From: Acestrorhynchus altus
Taxonomy: Eukaryota; Chordata; Actinopteri; Characiformes; Acestrorhynchidae
Reading direction: 5' to 3'
Assembly (NCBI GenBank): GCA_034509495.1
Contig: CM067520.1
Coordinates: 26,621,287 to 26,685,286, forward strand
DNA length: 64,000 nucleotides
Of this stretch, positions 29,711-38,371 are shown piece after piece. A program made the translations under genes and the position numbers. Position 1 is the first letter of the stretch, and every line of letters starts with the position of its first letter. The notes beneath the pieces were generated by a model. The model searched no databases, had not been told where the DNA came from, and saw nothing but the letters and a program-made list of their open reading frames with translations.

Positions 29711-32162
29711 ATAAAATTGTGACATCACTATTTTTACAAACGATGGTTTCTGAAGATTCTACCCGTATGTGTATTGTGTTGGTGTGCGACAGCATTCCTG
29801 AGTTATAATGCTGAAAAAACTAGCTGTGATTTTGCCTACGCCTGAGGGCAAAGATCTGAAAGGGTTAAAGGATCTTAGTACATAATGTGCTAAGTTGGCC
29901 ACACCCCCAGGTGCATTAAATCTGCCCCTTACAGTATTTTGATAAATTCATAGAAAATAAATCAATTTCTGGAGCTTCTGTTTGATATTGTTTTAGTGAC
30001 TTTAATGGTTTGTTTGTTTGTATTAATGACTAATGTTTGGTTTGTTTGTTTGTATTAGTGACTGTAATGCTGATGTGGTTTGTTTGTTTGTTTGTTTGTT
30101 TGTATTAGTGACTGTAATGTTGATATGGTTTGTTTGTTTGTTTGTTTGTATTAGTGACTGTAATGTTGATATGGTTTGTTTGTTTGTTTGTTTGTTTGTA
30201 TTAGTGACTGTAATGTTGATATGGTTTGTTTGTTTGTTTGTTTGTATTAATGACTAATGTTTGGTTTGTTTGTTTGTATTAGTGACTGTAATGTTTATAT
30301 GGTTTGTGGGTTTGTTTGTTTGTTTGTTTGTATTAGTGACTGTAATGTTTATATGGTTTGTGGGTTTGTTTGTTTGTTTGTTTGTATTAGTGACTCCTGG
30401 CAGGTTCAGAGTAGCACCCAGGGAACATTGGGAGAACATCCATGAAAATTGATTTTAGGGCACAACATGTTACATCTCAGACCCAGAGTTCACCAAGACT
30501 TTCTAGTGGGATTGAACTACTGGGTTGGGAATGTTGGGATGGTGGGTAACATATGGGTCAGCGCAGAGTAGCCCTGGTGATGTGTTGGTTGTGGGTAGGC
30601 AGATCTTATTCCAGTTCACAGCTTGATAAGTTCTTCTTGTTTTCTAGTGAACTTGCTGCAGCCCAATATCTCCTTCAGTGCTACAGATGGGGGGTTCCAC
30701 TGGGGTCCTAAGAGGTTAGAAGTGACCAGGGGCTACAGCTTCTCCATCATCTGCTCCACTGAACCACAGCATCCAGGAGGTTCTTTCCACCTGAGATTTA
30801 GTGGTGAATCCAACATCACCAGAACTCAGTCAGCTGTGAACCACTCGGCCACCTTCTCCTTTCTTCAGGCTGATTATGTCCACCAGGGAAACTACAGCTG
30901 TGTTTATGAAGTAACTATGTTGTCATATATTTTCAGATCTTCCAGCACTGAACTCTTGGAGGTCACTGTGAAAGGTACAGTAATAAAATGAGCTCATTGT
31001 TTCACTTGACTTGTTCTCCTGAAGTGTGAATGTTCTGACAGTAGTTTCTCCCTCAGCATCGCTGGCTCCCATCATCGGTTTTGCAGCTACAGCAGGTTTG
31101 TTACTCATATCAGTGCTGATCATCGTTTTCTTCATGAGGAGAAACAAATATCAAAAACTGCAGTTGGCTGAGAAGATGTACCGTAGACAATGTGAGTACA
31201 ACACTATAGGTCCAAATATAGGCATTCAGCAACCTTAAGCTGCACCCATTGCTGACACACATGTGCAAATGCACACACAGCTTGTCTAGTCTCTGTAGAG
31301 AAGATAAAATAGGACCCACTGGAGCAGATAAACATGACCCTATTTACACCATGTTTAACACCAGGCGTGGACTAGAGGGTATAAAGCCCCCCACTGAGCT
31401 GTGGAGCAGTGGAACTGTGTTCTCTGGAATGATGGAGCTCCATCCAGGATGTTTGGGATGAGTTGGGGACTTAGGGACTCATGAAGTCCCTTAGCAACGC
31501 ATCCTGAATGTCCTGGACGCATCACAGGACAGATGAATGTGTTAGCGTGTGACCTTGGTTACAAAATGCTGGTGTACTTGGTCAGTACCTGAGACAAAAC
31601 CAGTTTATTTAGTGTATTTTTGGGTCAAAAGGTCTGGAGGTCCAACCCATTTAACCATTCTGAAATGATTATTGTTACACTAGGACTTTTACCTTAGTGC
31701 TGGACTCTACTGAGCCAATACCCTTGAGGCAGTCATGGTCTGGTGGTGAGGGAACCAGGTTTGAAGGTTGCTGGCTCAAATCCCTCAACCAGCAGGACAT
31801 GACCACAGTGCCCTTGAGCAAGGAACTTAACTCCCCAGCTGCTCCCCAGGTGCTGAGGATAGGGCTGCCCACTGCTCCAGGCATGTATGCTCACTGCCCC
31901 CTAGTGTTTTTGCGCATCACTGTGTGTGGATGGGACATATTGAGGTCTATGAGCACCTAAACTTTTGATTTCAGAAGAAAGAATGAATGAGCTGGTGTCC
32001 CAATACTTTTGTTCATACATTGTAAATATCGTTTGAGATCAGTGCTGTGAATAAAACTCAGTTAACATAGTCACTCAAAATCATTCTGCAGGTTTGGAAA
32101 ACGAGTACGCGATGCAACTTGTGCAAAATGACGATGACGATTCAAACGTAAGAAGAACATGA
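12895..32162 (+). CDS. Gene B: SRCR/Ig type I membrane receptor, complete in outline, damaged in the middle
   Basis: A tandem paralogue of gene A. Clean exons are: signal peptide 12895-12925 and 16647-16679; cassette I 16880-17191, 17293-17598 and 17675-17962; lone SRCR 28615-28929; Ig 30648-30974; TM 31057-31191; tail 32092-32162. Between them lie five further SRCR-SRCR-Ig cassettes (20081-28398) whose exons carry many frameshifts as written. The splice signals of most of these exons can still be found. If the indels are sequence errors, the protein would have thirteen SRCR and seven Ig domains, roughly 2,100 residues. If they are real, the gene is largely pseudogenised or spliced around them. 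The function (surface pattern recognition or scavenging in innate immunity) is inferred from the SRCR and Ig families only. Confidence 0.75.
13638..14181. mobile_element. hAT-type MITE, 544 bp, with target-site duplication
   Basis: The ends are TAGGGATGTGACG and CGTCACATCCCTA, perfect 13-bp inverted repeats. They are flanked by ATGAAAAC on the left (13630-13637) and ATGATAAC on the right (14182-14189), an 8-bp target duplication with one mismatch. An 8-bp duplication is the hAT signature. There is no transposase frame, so it is non-autonomous. It lies in intron 1 of gene B. Confidence 0.8.
14218..14728 (+). repeat. 68-bp direct duplication, copies 444 bp apart
   Basis: GAAGAATAATTACAAACAGG and the bases after it (to ATCCAGATTGCGTC) occur at 14218-14285 and again at 14661-14728 with about two differences. 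The DNA between holds no recognised element. The copies could be a duplicated target region or the ends of an unknown insertion. Confidence 0.7.
14807..14862 (+). repeat. (TC)28 microsatellite
   Basis: An uninterrupted TC dinucleotide tract of 56 bases in intron 1 of gene B. Open frames across it (poly-Ser/Leu, or poly-Arg/Glu on the other strand) are artefacts of the repeat. Confidence 0.97.
15560..16010 (+). repeat. Dispersed element with internal ~52-bp minisatellite (copy 1)
   Basis: The left part (ATTATCCCTTCTCAGGACTT, then ACACAGTGTGAGCAAGGAAA) is followed at 15790-15962 by three to four units with CTCTCTGATCAGTCAG, CTGTATGCAGGTTGAAC and AGCCCCGCCCC. The same arrangement is found in reverse at 57895-58335, in front of the amine oxidase gene. 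The match extends through the single-copy flank, so this is a mobile or duplicated element rather than two chance minisatellites. Confidence 0.7.
16647..16679 (+). CDS. Gene B signal-peptide exon 2
   Basis: A 33-base exon between TTATTTCAG and GTAAGT, giving VASVLSAPVLA after joining to the first exon. The small residues at its end make a good signal peptidase site just before the first SRCR. The intron before it is 3.7 kb and full of repeats; the one after is 200 bp. Confidence 0.75.
16880..17962 (+). CDS. Gene B cassette I: SRCR-SRCR-Ig exons, intact
   Basis: The exons are 16880-17191 (104 codons), 17293-17598 (102) and 17675-17962 (96), with clean borders and no stops. The first SRCR begins DTNVRLVNGPGSCSGRVEVY and the second carries the GGNWDMNDAEVVCRQ mark. 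They are as well kept as gene A, which shows that gene B is under constraint at least here. Confidence 0.88.
18385..18445 (+). repeat. 11-bp tandem repeat (GGTACAAACAA)
   Basis: About five perfect copies of GGTACAAACAA lie at the edge of the dispersed repeat 18440-18720, in the intron after cassette I of gene B. Confidence 0.85.
18440..18720 (-). repeat. Dispersed repeat, reverse copy of 10320-10530
   Basis: Reverse complement shares GTCTCCTCCCTTGCTCC, CCCATTCCCA and TCAGTCCTTTTGTT with 10320-10530. No coding content is seen. Confidence 0.55.
19680..19930 (-). mobile_element. Tc1-like transposase 3' fragment, unit copy 1
   Basis: The minus strand gives WPNQSLDLNLIEML, matching the Tc1 end motif (WPxQSPDLNPIE) that holds the third catalytic acid. 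Further upstream it reads AVHF and CWAMQQ-like residues. This lies directly in front of SRCR exon 20081 and is repeated with it at 22030-22265 and 24365-24605. Confidence 0.75.
20081..21156 (+). CDS. Gene B cassette II: SRCR-SRCR-Ig exons with indels
   Basis: The exons lie at about 20081-20390, 20491-20793 and 20863-21156. Acceptors are TTTTTGATAG, AAATCAAG and TTTTTCAG. The first SRCR is broken where the QWGTVC codons read CAGTGAGAACAG instead of CAGTGGGGAACAG. The second SRCR starts with several errors (GTGGACAGTGAGAGTC), and the Ig exon has many one-base changes in length. Normal group B cysteine positions are visible once frames are followed by eye. It is either a pseudogene segment or a badly called sequence. 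Confidence 0.6.
22030..22265 (-). mobile_element. Tc1-like transposase 3' fragment, unit copy 2
   Basis: The same fragment as 19680-19930 (GGTTAAGGTCAAGACTCTGG, GTATGCTTTGGGTCATTGTC), here with added small gaps. It marks the ~2.3-kb duplication unit that joins cassettes II, III and IV. Confidence 0.7.
22420..23488 (+). CDS. Gene B cassette III: SRCR-SRCR-Ig exons with indels
   Basis: The exons lie at about 22420-22729, 22827-23136 and 23212-23488. The first half of the first SRCR is readable (VRLVNGPGSCSGRVEVYYTG), but the frame is lost after HVGAH, where CATTTTGGTCAGGGAAGTGG has become CACCCAGTCCAGGAATGG. The second SRCR reads GACTGCAGTGGGCAGTGG with lost bases. The donor after the first exon has one G missing (CTCAGTAAATG for CTCAGGTAAATG). 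Confidence 0.6.
24365..24605 (-). mobile_element. Tc1-like transposase 3' fragment, unit copy 3
   Basis: On the minus strand, AVHFCCRCWAMQQDNDPKHT shows the QxDNDPKHT motif that carries the second catalytic Asp of Tc1 transposases. It is the third copy of the fragment in front of a first-position SRCR exon. Confidence 0.75.
24744..25823 (+). CDS. Gene B cassette IV: SRCR-SRCR-Ig exons with indels
   Basis: The exons lie at about 24744-25062, 25162-25469 and 25545-25823. The first SRCR is damaged in its 3' half (CTCTCTGGGGTAAAGCTCC). The second is readable from WDMNDAEVVCRQ to NNCSH, then broken by extra bases (CATGAGTGAAGATG). The Ig exon is nearly intact and open, apart from a short deletion at its start (GGCGTCCCGCGGCCCCC), showing that not every exon in this block is decayed. 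Confidence 0.62.
26047..27115 (+). CDS. Gene B cassette V: SRCR-SRCR-Ig exons with indels
   Basis: The exons lie at about 26047-26351, 26449-26757 and 26832-27115. The first SRCR belongs to a different subtype (YYDGRWG, DHWDL) shared with cassette VI and the lone SRCR at 28615. Its acceptor is damaged (GTTTGATGAATGG for GTTTGATAGATGG). The gap to cassette IV is only ~220 bp, against ~1.2 kb between the earlier units, so the Tc1-bearing spacer is missing here. Confidence 0.58.
27322..28398 (+). CDS. Gene B cassette VI: SRCR-SRCR-Ig exons with indels
   Basis: The exons lie at about 27322-27643, 27740-28044 and 28121-28398. They begin well (TGGCACTGGATCCTGCTCTG, YYDGRWGTVCDDHWDLNDA), then lose frame at GTGTGTGCGAACACAGAGAT. 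The Ig exon is short by several single bases (TATTTATATAAGATGG for CATTTATATAAAGATGG). Confidence 0.58.
28615..28929 (+). CDS. Gene B lone SRCR exon before the membrane-proximal Ig
   Basis: A 315-bp exon, DGLNVRLVNGTGSCSGRVEV, with eight cysteines and no errors. Clean sequence resumes here after the damaged block. It corresponds in position to the fifth SRCR of gene A but in sequence is close to cassettes V and VI (YYDGRWGTVCDDHWDL). Confidence 0.85.
29674..29709 (+). repeat. (ATT)n microsatellite
   Basis: About twelve ATT units in the intron after the lone SRCR exon of gene B. Confidence 0.92.
30005..30395 (+). repeat. TTTG-rich minisatellite, ~46-50-bp unit
   Basis: About eight units of TATTAGTGACTGTAATGTT plus a run of TTTG repeats whose number varies (2-5). 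The two levels of repeat (unit and TTTG) vary separately. ORFs here (VCLFVCISDCN repeats) are repeat artefacts. Confidence 0.92.
30560..30600 (+). pseudogene. Relic of the first membrane-proximal Ig exon of gene B
   Basis: GAGTAGCCCTGGTGATGTGT then TGGTTGTGGGTAGGCAGATC matches the last ~40 bases and donor of gene A exon 8284-8571 (GAGCAGCCCTTTTGATGTGT, TGGTTGTGGGTAAGACACAT). The rest of the exon is missing. Without an acceptor it cannot be spliced in, so gene B lacks this domain. Confidence 0.75.
30648..30974 (+). CDS. Gene B Ig-like exon, last extracellular domain
   Basis: A 327-bp exon, open, starting NLLQPNISFSAT and with cysteines in SIICST and NYSCVY. It is close to gene A 8650-8973, with one extra codon (SGESNIT for SGSNIT). 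Confidence 0.85.
31057..31191 (+). CDS. Gene B transmembrane exon
   Basis: A 135-bp exon with GFAATAGLLLISVLIIVFF and the basic anchor MRRNKYQK, differing from gene A at a single residue (LQLAEK for LQVAEK). The near-identity at this distance suggests recent duplication or gene conversion of the 3' end. Confidence 0.88.
31215..31480. repeat. Dispersed MITE-like repeat
   Basis: Contains GACACACATGTGCAAATGCA, then GGTATAAAGCCCCCCACTGA and GAGCTGTGGAGCAGTGGAAC. Relatives are at 10725-10900, 41690-41895 and 60515-60890. The better-kept copies begin with TATGTCCAAATGTTTGTGGA-type ends. The class is not determined. Confidence 0.6.
31722..31960 (+). mobile_element. tRNA-derived SINE copy
   Basis: GGTCTGGTGGTGAGGGAACC and a B-box-like GCTCAAATCCCT, then CCCCAGCTGCTCCCCAGGTG, match the body of the SINE at 7388-7735 but without the 7SL-like head. 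Confidence 0.65.
32092..32162 (+). CDS. Gene B short cytoplasmic tail exon
   Basis: After CATTCTGCAG the frame reads CLENEYAMQLVQNDDDDSNV, then RRT and TGA at 32160-32162. It is about 16 residues shorter than gene A after the shared ENEYAMQL. The downstream bases still show the gene A ending (ATGAAGTTGCTGTAG) out of frame, so the shorter tail arose by a frame change. An AACGTAAGAAG inside the exon could also act as a donor to an unseen exon. Confidence 0.65.
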
Positions 32163-33059
32163 TGAAGATGAAGTTGCTGTAGGTACCAGTCCTCGGAAAT
32201 CAGATCAATCATCATTTTCATATAGAGGATGAGTAAGTGGGGCAAACCTGCAGTCGCCTCAAGTTCATGTTTAAAGTGTTTAATAATTCCACTTTACAAT
32301 CAATTTTAAGCAAATAAAATCAGTTATGATGAAAAAAGGAAATGCGTGTATGTGCCGTGTGTCCGCTGAAAGACTGTCCTCATGCTGACTGGCTACAGGA
32401 TAAGGAACAAGACAGAACACAGTAGAACTACAAGGACATTTATTACAGACAGATTCATACATCAGGTGTGTGTTAAATAACAAACAGCATAATTTGTTGT
32501 TTGTGCAGCTTTCCAGTTACCATAATCCCTCTGTCCGGCTTCTCCCATCCAGAGGGAATGCACGTTTCCACTATACAGAACAAACCTGAACAGAACATGG
32601 TATTTATGGTCCATTTCTAAACCTCCAGTGACCCCGACAAGCAGTAAAATCATCAGAAGGAACAGAACTTGTGATAAATGTTGAGAGAGATGGCCCCCAA
32701 CTAATCAAACACACACAATTTCCATCAGACAGCCAATCAGGGACACGTTTGGGGTCCTTTTGCTGTTCGTTTTTCTGGGAGCTTCTACAATATGAACCTC
32801 GTAGCTCCTGGGGTAAATGAAGGTCTGGCCCACACTGTAGGATTTCTGTAATCCTAAATGATGTTCATGGTCGTCCTTCAGTCATTACAGCACCCCGTCC
32901 CTGACACTACAGGAACCGCCCATAATTAAACACCACACCCAGCCGGATTATGTGTGTGGATGGGTGTGGAGGACAAATTGTGCAAAACACAGTAGGTTTT
33001 CGAGCACCTTTACCACATCCAACATGCCAAGGTTTATGCCCTTCGAGCTACCCCAGGAG

Positions 33060-33410
33060 GCGCTATAGGGTACTGGATGAGCAGACGGTCCGTCCGTCCG
33101 TACATCCGTCTTCTGCCGCTTATCCGGGGCCGGGTCGCGGGGGCAGCGGTCTGAGCAGGGATGCCCAGACCTCCCTCTCCCCCGACACCTCAGCCAGTTC
33201 CTCGGGAGGGACCCCGAGGCGTTCCCAGGCCAGCCGAGAGACATAGTCCCTCCAGTGTGTCCTGGGTCTACCCCGCGGTCTCCTCCCAGTGGGACGTGCA
33301 TGGAACACCTCCCTAGGGAGACGTCCAGGGGGCATCCGAAAAAGATGCCCGAGCCATCTCAACTGGCTCCTCTCGATGTAGCCTCCATCTCCGTCGAGAG
33401 CAGACGGTCA
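33060..33410 (-). mobile_element. LINE 3' end, C-terminal coding fragment
   Basis: The minus strand reads RWLGHLFRMPPGRLPREVFH, GRRPRGRPRTHWRDYVSRLA and WERLGVPPEELAEV, the very common C-terminus of a fish LINE ORF2. It then runs into GC-rich 3' sequence. The base composition is much higher in GC than its surroundings. Confidence 0.85.
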
Positions 33411-35828
33411 CATGTATGACGTTAGTACCGTTACACCCCAAAGACAACCGTCTAGAACATTTCACAAGACCAGCTCAGCCCCAGCTCTGCTCTGGGAAAT
33501 GAGATGGTCCCGACTGGACTGTATTGTGGGTTCAGGGAGCTGCTCTATGACAAGAAAGCACTAATATAGTCACCTGTGGGACATTACATAAGCGGAGACA
33601 TCTTTTGTAATCTCTGGTAGAAAACCACTGTCTGGAACTCGGCTTGATCATCCTGCAATGTGGACCAGACGAAGACGACTTCAGACACATCTCATTTGGG
33701 AAAATTGTGTGCAGTTGATTTTCCTTTAAGATAAGCCCCCAAGGCTTGAAATAAAATAATCACATTCACGTTCTGTTGACTTATTGTCAAACCGAAATTT
33801 CCTGTCTTCCAGGCTAATTTACTTTAAAGGGCCCATATCCTGAGATGTTTATATTATATTATAATTAAAATTAATTTTACTCCCGTTACTGTACATTTAA
33901 ATCTGATATATATGAATTACTGCTGTTTCAATGTCAAATATCCATTCAAATATATTCATAACTCCAGTGTAAGTGGGTGGGGCTCTAAACTGTGGTAGGC
34001 TGAATAGTTGCAGGAATGTAAATGAGTGTTCTTGTGATGGTGAATTCAACACAGGCTGTTTCTAAGGTTCAGCAGAGAACTGAAGGGGGAATGATATGCT
34101 TTGAAACTGGCGGAATGTTTACAGATGACATCAAACTTATTTAAGGACCAAAAAAAAGAACAGCTTATTTTTGATATGGACCCTTTAAAATTAAAACACC
34201 GACCCATTTTTTTCTTTCTTTTTTTTTTGTTTTTTTTACAGTGCGGTGACTACATTACGTAATTACTCTGCATATACAGTAAATGAACACCTTCACATAA
34301 ACCAAACATAAATAAAGACATATTCACATCTATTCTGACAAGCAGGAGCTCTGTGATGTCACAGGAAGGAAAACAGCGATCAGGGGAATGCTGTCCTTTT
34401 TTCCAGCAGGCAAGTTTTAATCTCCTGTTAAAGAATGTTTATTTAAGGTGCTTTTTTATCCCATAAGTACAAGATTTAACGACTTAATCAAAATATAAAT
34501 ACTTTAAGTCAATTTTCTGTTTGTTTTGGAATGAGCACGACTTCTTAACTACAAGCAATTCTACACTTCAGCATCAAAACCGAAGCAAAGTGTAAAGATT
34601 TCATGATTGCCACTGTTTTCTCTCACACGTTAAAACACAGCATACGATTCATTCCCGCCCTGAACGTCTTCTCACTCTAGAGCTCGACAGCGCCGCAGAC
34701 GGGTCGCCGCGCTTCCTACCACGCGGTTCAGTACCGGTACTCACCACACAGTTACAGACCCACCACCCACAGCATGTCAAAAATATAGGAATGCTTTTCC
34801 AAAACGTTACATAATGCTTGTACCAGATTACTGAGGCCTTCATTAATATGGAATTAATATAACGAGCATAATAAGCTTGATTAACGATCAGCTAACGTCA
34901 CACAGACTAACCGAGCTGACCTCTAAGTGCATTTCCTTTACCCCAAAGCAAAACAGCAGAAAAGCATGAATGTTCGGAACATTCCTCAACTAAAGTTCAT
35001 GCAGAATTCACCAAAACACCTCCCGCTTCACCTCTTCAACTCACCTGCCTCTGAAGACACGCCACACTCTATTGCACTTTAGTATATTCCTCCGTTCTTT
35101 CGCTCGGAACAGAAACCAACTCTATACAAAGCAAAGCTACTGTTTCAGGCAGCAGCACTAAAGCACGTTTGCAGACTCGTACAGATGAAAGTGCTTCCAG
35201 TAGGGGGGGCAATATGGCAATAGTTTATCATATATGATATAATGTGCTTCTCTGAGCATCAGTGCCTCAACAATTCTGACTAAACGCATGTTTCAATACA
35301 AAGACTGGAACTAAAGGGTCGTATTGGCAGGAATCTGACCATACGATACACATCACGGTACAGGAGTCGCATTTCGATATACTGAATGTTATTATTTACT
35401 CTCTAGGCCAGTTTTGCGGGATGTTTTGATAGTTTGACCCACTTTTATTCACCTTGATATTACACAGCATTTCTACGAGACGGCTGAGTGAGCTGATCTA
35501 CCAGTTCGGATTATCTGACCAAGCTGGTCAACCAGCTAAAAACCAGTGCTTCAGCTACTCTAACATGAGTTGTTGCTAATGTTATATGTACATTTTGTAT
35601 GGTTTGTAGCTTGTAAGGACTATAAAAAAAGCTTCTTGTCAGAAATTGATAATCTAGTGTTTTTGACCTGAAAATGTCATTTGTTTTGTATTGAGTAGAT
35701 CAACAAGCTGAGCAAGAAAGATCAACGGAAAAACTGAACGTTCATTATTTGTTTGTCATTATTATTATTCGTTTTATGGCCCCAGGACTCTTATACTGAA
35801 ATTTGAACTCAGAGCATCTGTGGTTGAG

Positions 35829-35886
<58 letters not shown>

Positions 35887-37525
35887 CAAGTTGGATTACT
35901 CACTGATGGGTAAACGGGGTAGGTTCTGTGGTGTGTTATGATCAGTGTATCATGTCTGTAGGTTACTCTGATCCTGAGTTTTGAAATCTAGAATAACAGC
36001 CTATCGGGCAGAATCCTCAGCCTGCAACAGGCGAGTGTTAAAAATCAATACGGTATTAAAAAACGTGATCTGCAATACTCAAGGTGTTCGGTATTGCCTT
36101 AAAACCCCTAGTTTAAATGGATTTAGTCGATTGTTAATATACATTTTTATTTGAATAACAATTTTTTAAAAATATGGTACGACTGAAGCATATATGAGAT
36201 GAATACTGTGTGTTTTTAAATGTTGTTTTTATATTTTTACCACATTGTCCATCACACTGAATGCTTCTGTGAGCAAAACCACTGAGGAACCACTTTTGCG
36301 TCCATAAACTGAAAGACGATTCATTGACACGGGAAAGTGTTTAAGGCCTTTACGCTCACACCTCCGTACTGAATCAAAAGTGGCTCTTTTATGGCCTTTC
36401 TGAGAATAATCGGAAGCACCTTTATTGTTCAGAGTATATCAGTGCTTCTCAAAAAACTAGAATATCGTTTCAAAAAAGGTAAACAATCATTAAATCCATC
36501 CTATTTACAGTGAAATCATTTAGGTTTTATTGTGAATTCTGTCTGATTAGTAAGATTAATGAGCTATAAGCCAAAGAGAAACAAAACAGGCTCCAAATAT
36601 CTGACTTTACAATGAATAGACATCGACAGTTTACCTTTTTTGAATGAAATAATGAACGGGGACAAACTTTTTCACAACAGTATCATTTTTGAGATGTAAA
36701 ACACAGAAAGTGAATTTCTGATTGTAAAGAATATGGAGAATTATGAGAGGGCAGTATGACTTCTTTTGTTCTTCTTATTATTCATTAGGGAGTGTAATTA
36801 GTGCTGTTTAATCAGATAAAGTGCAGCGCAGTGATTATTCATCACTGATCTCAACAGTAGTTTTTAAGAATCTGACACAACTCATCTTTACCTACGAATT
36901 TGTGATAAATATCATCTTTAAAAATCGTAATATAATATCAATACCGTATCACCCACCCCTTAAAATTTACACCGGCTCAACCGTGGTCTCACGCTGTTGA
37001 TATAACGTCGCATTCACACGTAAAACGTCCTTCTTTTTTAGTGGAATGATCAGATTAACTTTGATCCCTTTTCAATAGGTGAACAGTTTGGTGAAAAATC
37101 ACTCCATATTCCAGTGTCTCCAAATGCAGCAGATCAGAGAAAGCTGACGTTTTAAGTCCAGCTGTTCATTGGTTTATTAATATTTAACGTAGCACTGGAG
37201 CATCTGGATGCTTCAACATTCACTTTTTCGGTCCTTCAGCTAGAGCTGGGCAATATATCGTAAAAAATGAGCATATCGTAAGTCACGTGTTACCTCCTGT
37301 GTGCGGGAGGGGGTGGGGGGTTGTGTGGAAATGGTTTGGTTTATGGAGGGACGACGCTCTACAGAGAACAGTTCAGATTCTGTTGTAGAAACTTCAGCGT
37401 GTTATGACTCGGGCTCAGTATAACCATCTCTGAATTATAACCACTGCCTGAATACAGGGGGACGCCACCAGGGCACGTGGCCCAGTAGGTTGGCAGATGT
37501 CTGTGTATATGGACGCGTTCTGGTG
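33411..37525. other. Gene-free DNA between gene B and nbr1
   Basis: No exon or known gene is seen on either strand. It holds a (TG)n tract at 35831-35882, T- and A-rich stretches near 34200, and at 36440-36680 a repeat of the family with TCTCA...AACTAGAATAT and GAGCTATAAGCCAAAGAG. Relatives of that family are at 13130-13240, 42640-42870, 47020-47160 and 49130-49580. Confidence 0.6.
35831..35882 (+). repeat. (TG)26 microsatellite
   Basis: An uninterrupted GT/TG tract of about 52 bases. Confidence 0.97.
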
Positions 37526-37531
37526 TTTATT
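37526..37531 (-). terminator. Candidate nbr1 polyadenylation signal
   Basis: TTTATT on the plus strand gives AATAAA on the minus strand about 357 bases after the nbr1 stop. It is the nearest good signal I saw; the real cleavage site is not known. Confidence 0.35.
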
Positions 37532-37887
37532 AGGTAAACTACCCTCACAGCTTTGGACAATCATTCAAAAAGCAAAATATGGACATCAAACAAGTGGGAA
37601 AACTCTCAAACTGGACTTTCCACCAAACAAACCACCCCTTTAAGAAATAAGTGTTTCCGCTGGTCTTCCTTTCAGCCGTGTCTCGCAACCTTAACTGCCA
37701 ACCTTCGCCCTCCAACAATGAGCTCAGACAAACACTAGTGTTGGGAAATAAACGCCACTGAAGACCCCTCACCTGCCCCCTTAACGCAGCTCACAGAGAC
37801 AGTCTGGATCACGGTCAATAACAAATGCACACAGATGGAGAGACGGAGAGAAAGAGGCATACGGGCGCTAACTGGCCACTGGTGGAG

Positions 37888-38371
37888 TCAGTAGCGGGTG
37901 GAGTACCAGTCGTTGTCTTGCATGTGCACCAGTTCGTTGACCACGTCCAGAAGGTTCCGGCCATGTTTCTGCAGCAAACGTTGGTTGAGCGCCCGGTCAC
38001 CGAAGCCCATCTCCACCAGGACGGCCATCATGGCATCCTGAGTGGCAGCTTCCTCGGGAAGCTACAGAAAGTCAGGAAGGTAAGAGAAACGTTTACAGTC
38101 AGAACTGAGTAAATTACTCGACTCTATTACATATACAATCATCTAATCATAAACATCCCAAATCCTGGTCCTGGAGGACATCCTGTCCTGCAGATTTTAG
38201 CATTCACCAGGTTACAGCGGCGTGAAGGAAAGGTCAAAGATAAATAACTGCATTAAGGTTTCACCCGTGCTCACCTGTTCAGGGCCGGGCTGCCCGGTAA
38301 ACAGTGCTTTATAGGCAGATGCTGCCACAGAAAGAGCACCTTTCACCAAACCTCCAGTTATACTGTTGGCC
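37888..38371 (-). CDS. nbr1: nbr1 exons 21-22: membrane helix and UBA domain
   Basis: Exon 21 (38275-38371) codes GGLVKGALSVAASAYKALFT, the amphipathic helix next to the UBA that aids membrane binding in human NBR1. Exon 22 (37888-38061) codes the ubiquitin-binding UBA, with VEMGFGDRALNQRLLQKHGR and NLLDVVNEL. The end, DNDWYSTRY, matches the human C-terminus DWYSQRY. The stop is TGA. Confidence 0.96.

Larger units (their letters stand above)
28930..30559 (+). other. Gene B intron replacing a lost Ig exon
   Basis: Bases around 29010-29100 resemble the gene A intron near 7745-7825 (GATGTGAAATCCCCAC against GAGGTGAAATCCCTAC). The A-like Ig exon that should follow is absent. The interval holds AT-rich DNA, an ATT tract (29674-29709) and a TTTG minisatellite. 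Several ORFs are present but none looks like a gene. Confidence 0.55.

Noticed and set aside
30033..30452. Cysteine- and valine-rich open frames (VCLFVCISDCN repeats)
   Set aside because: They come from the TTTG minisatellite in a gene B intron.
33120..33362. An arginine-rich small protein on the minus strand
   Set aside because: It is the C-terminus of a common fish LINE ORF2, not a separate gene.
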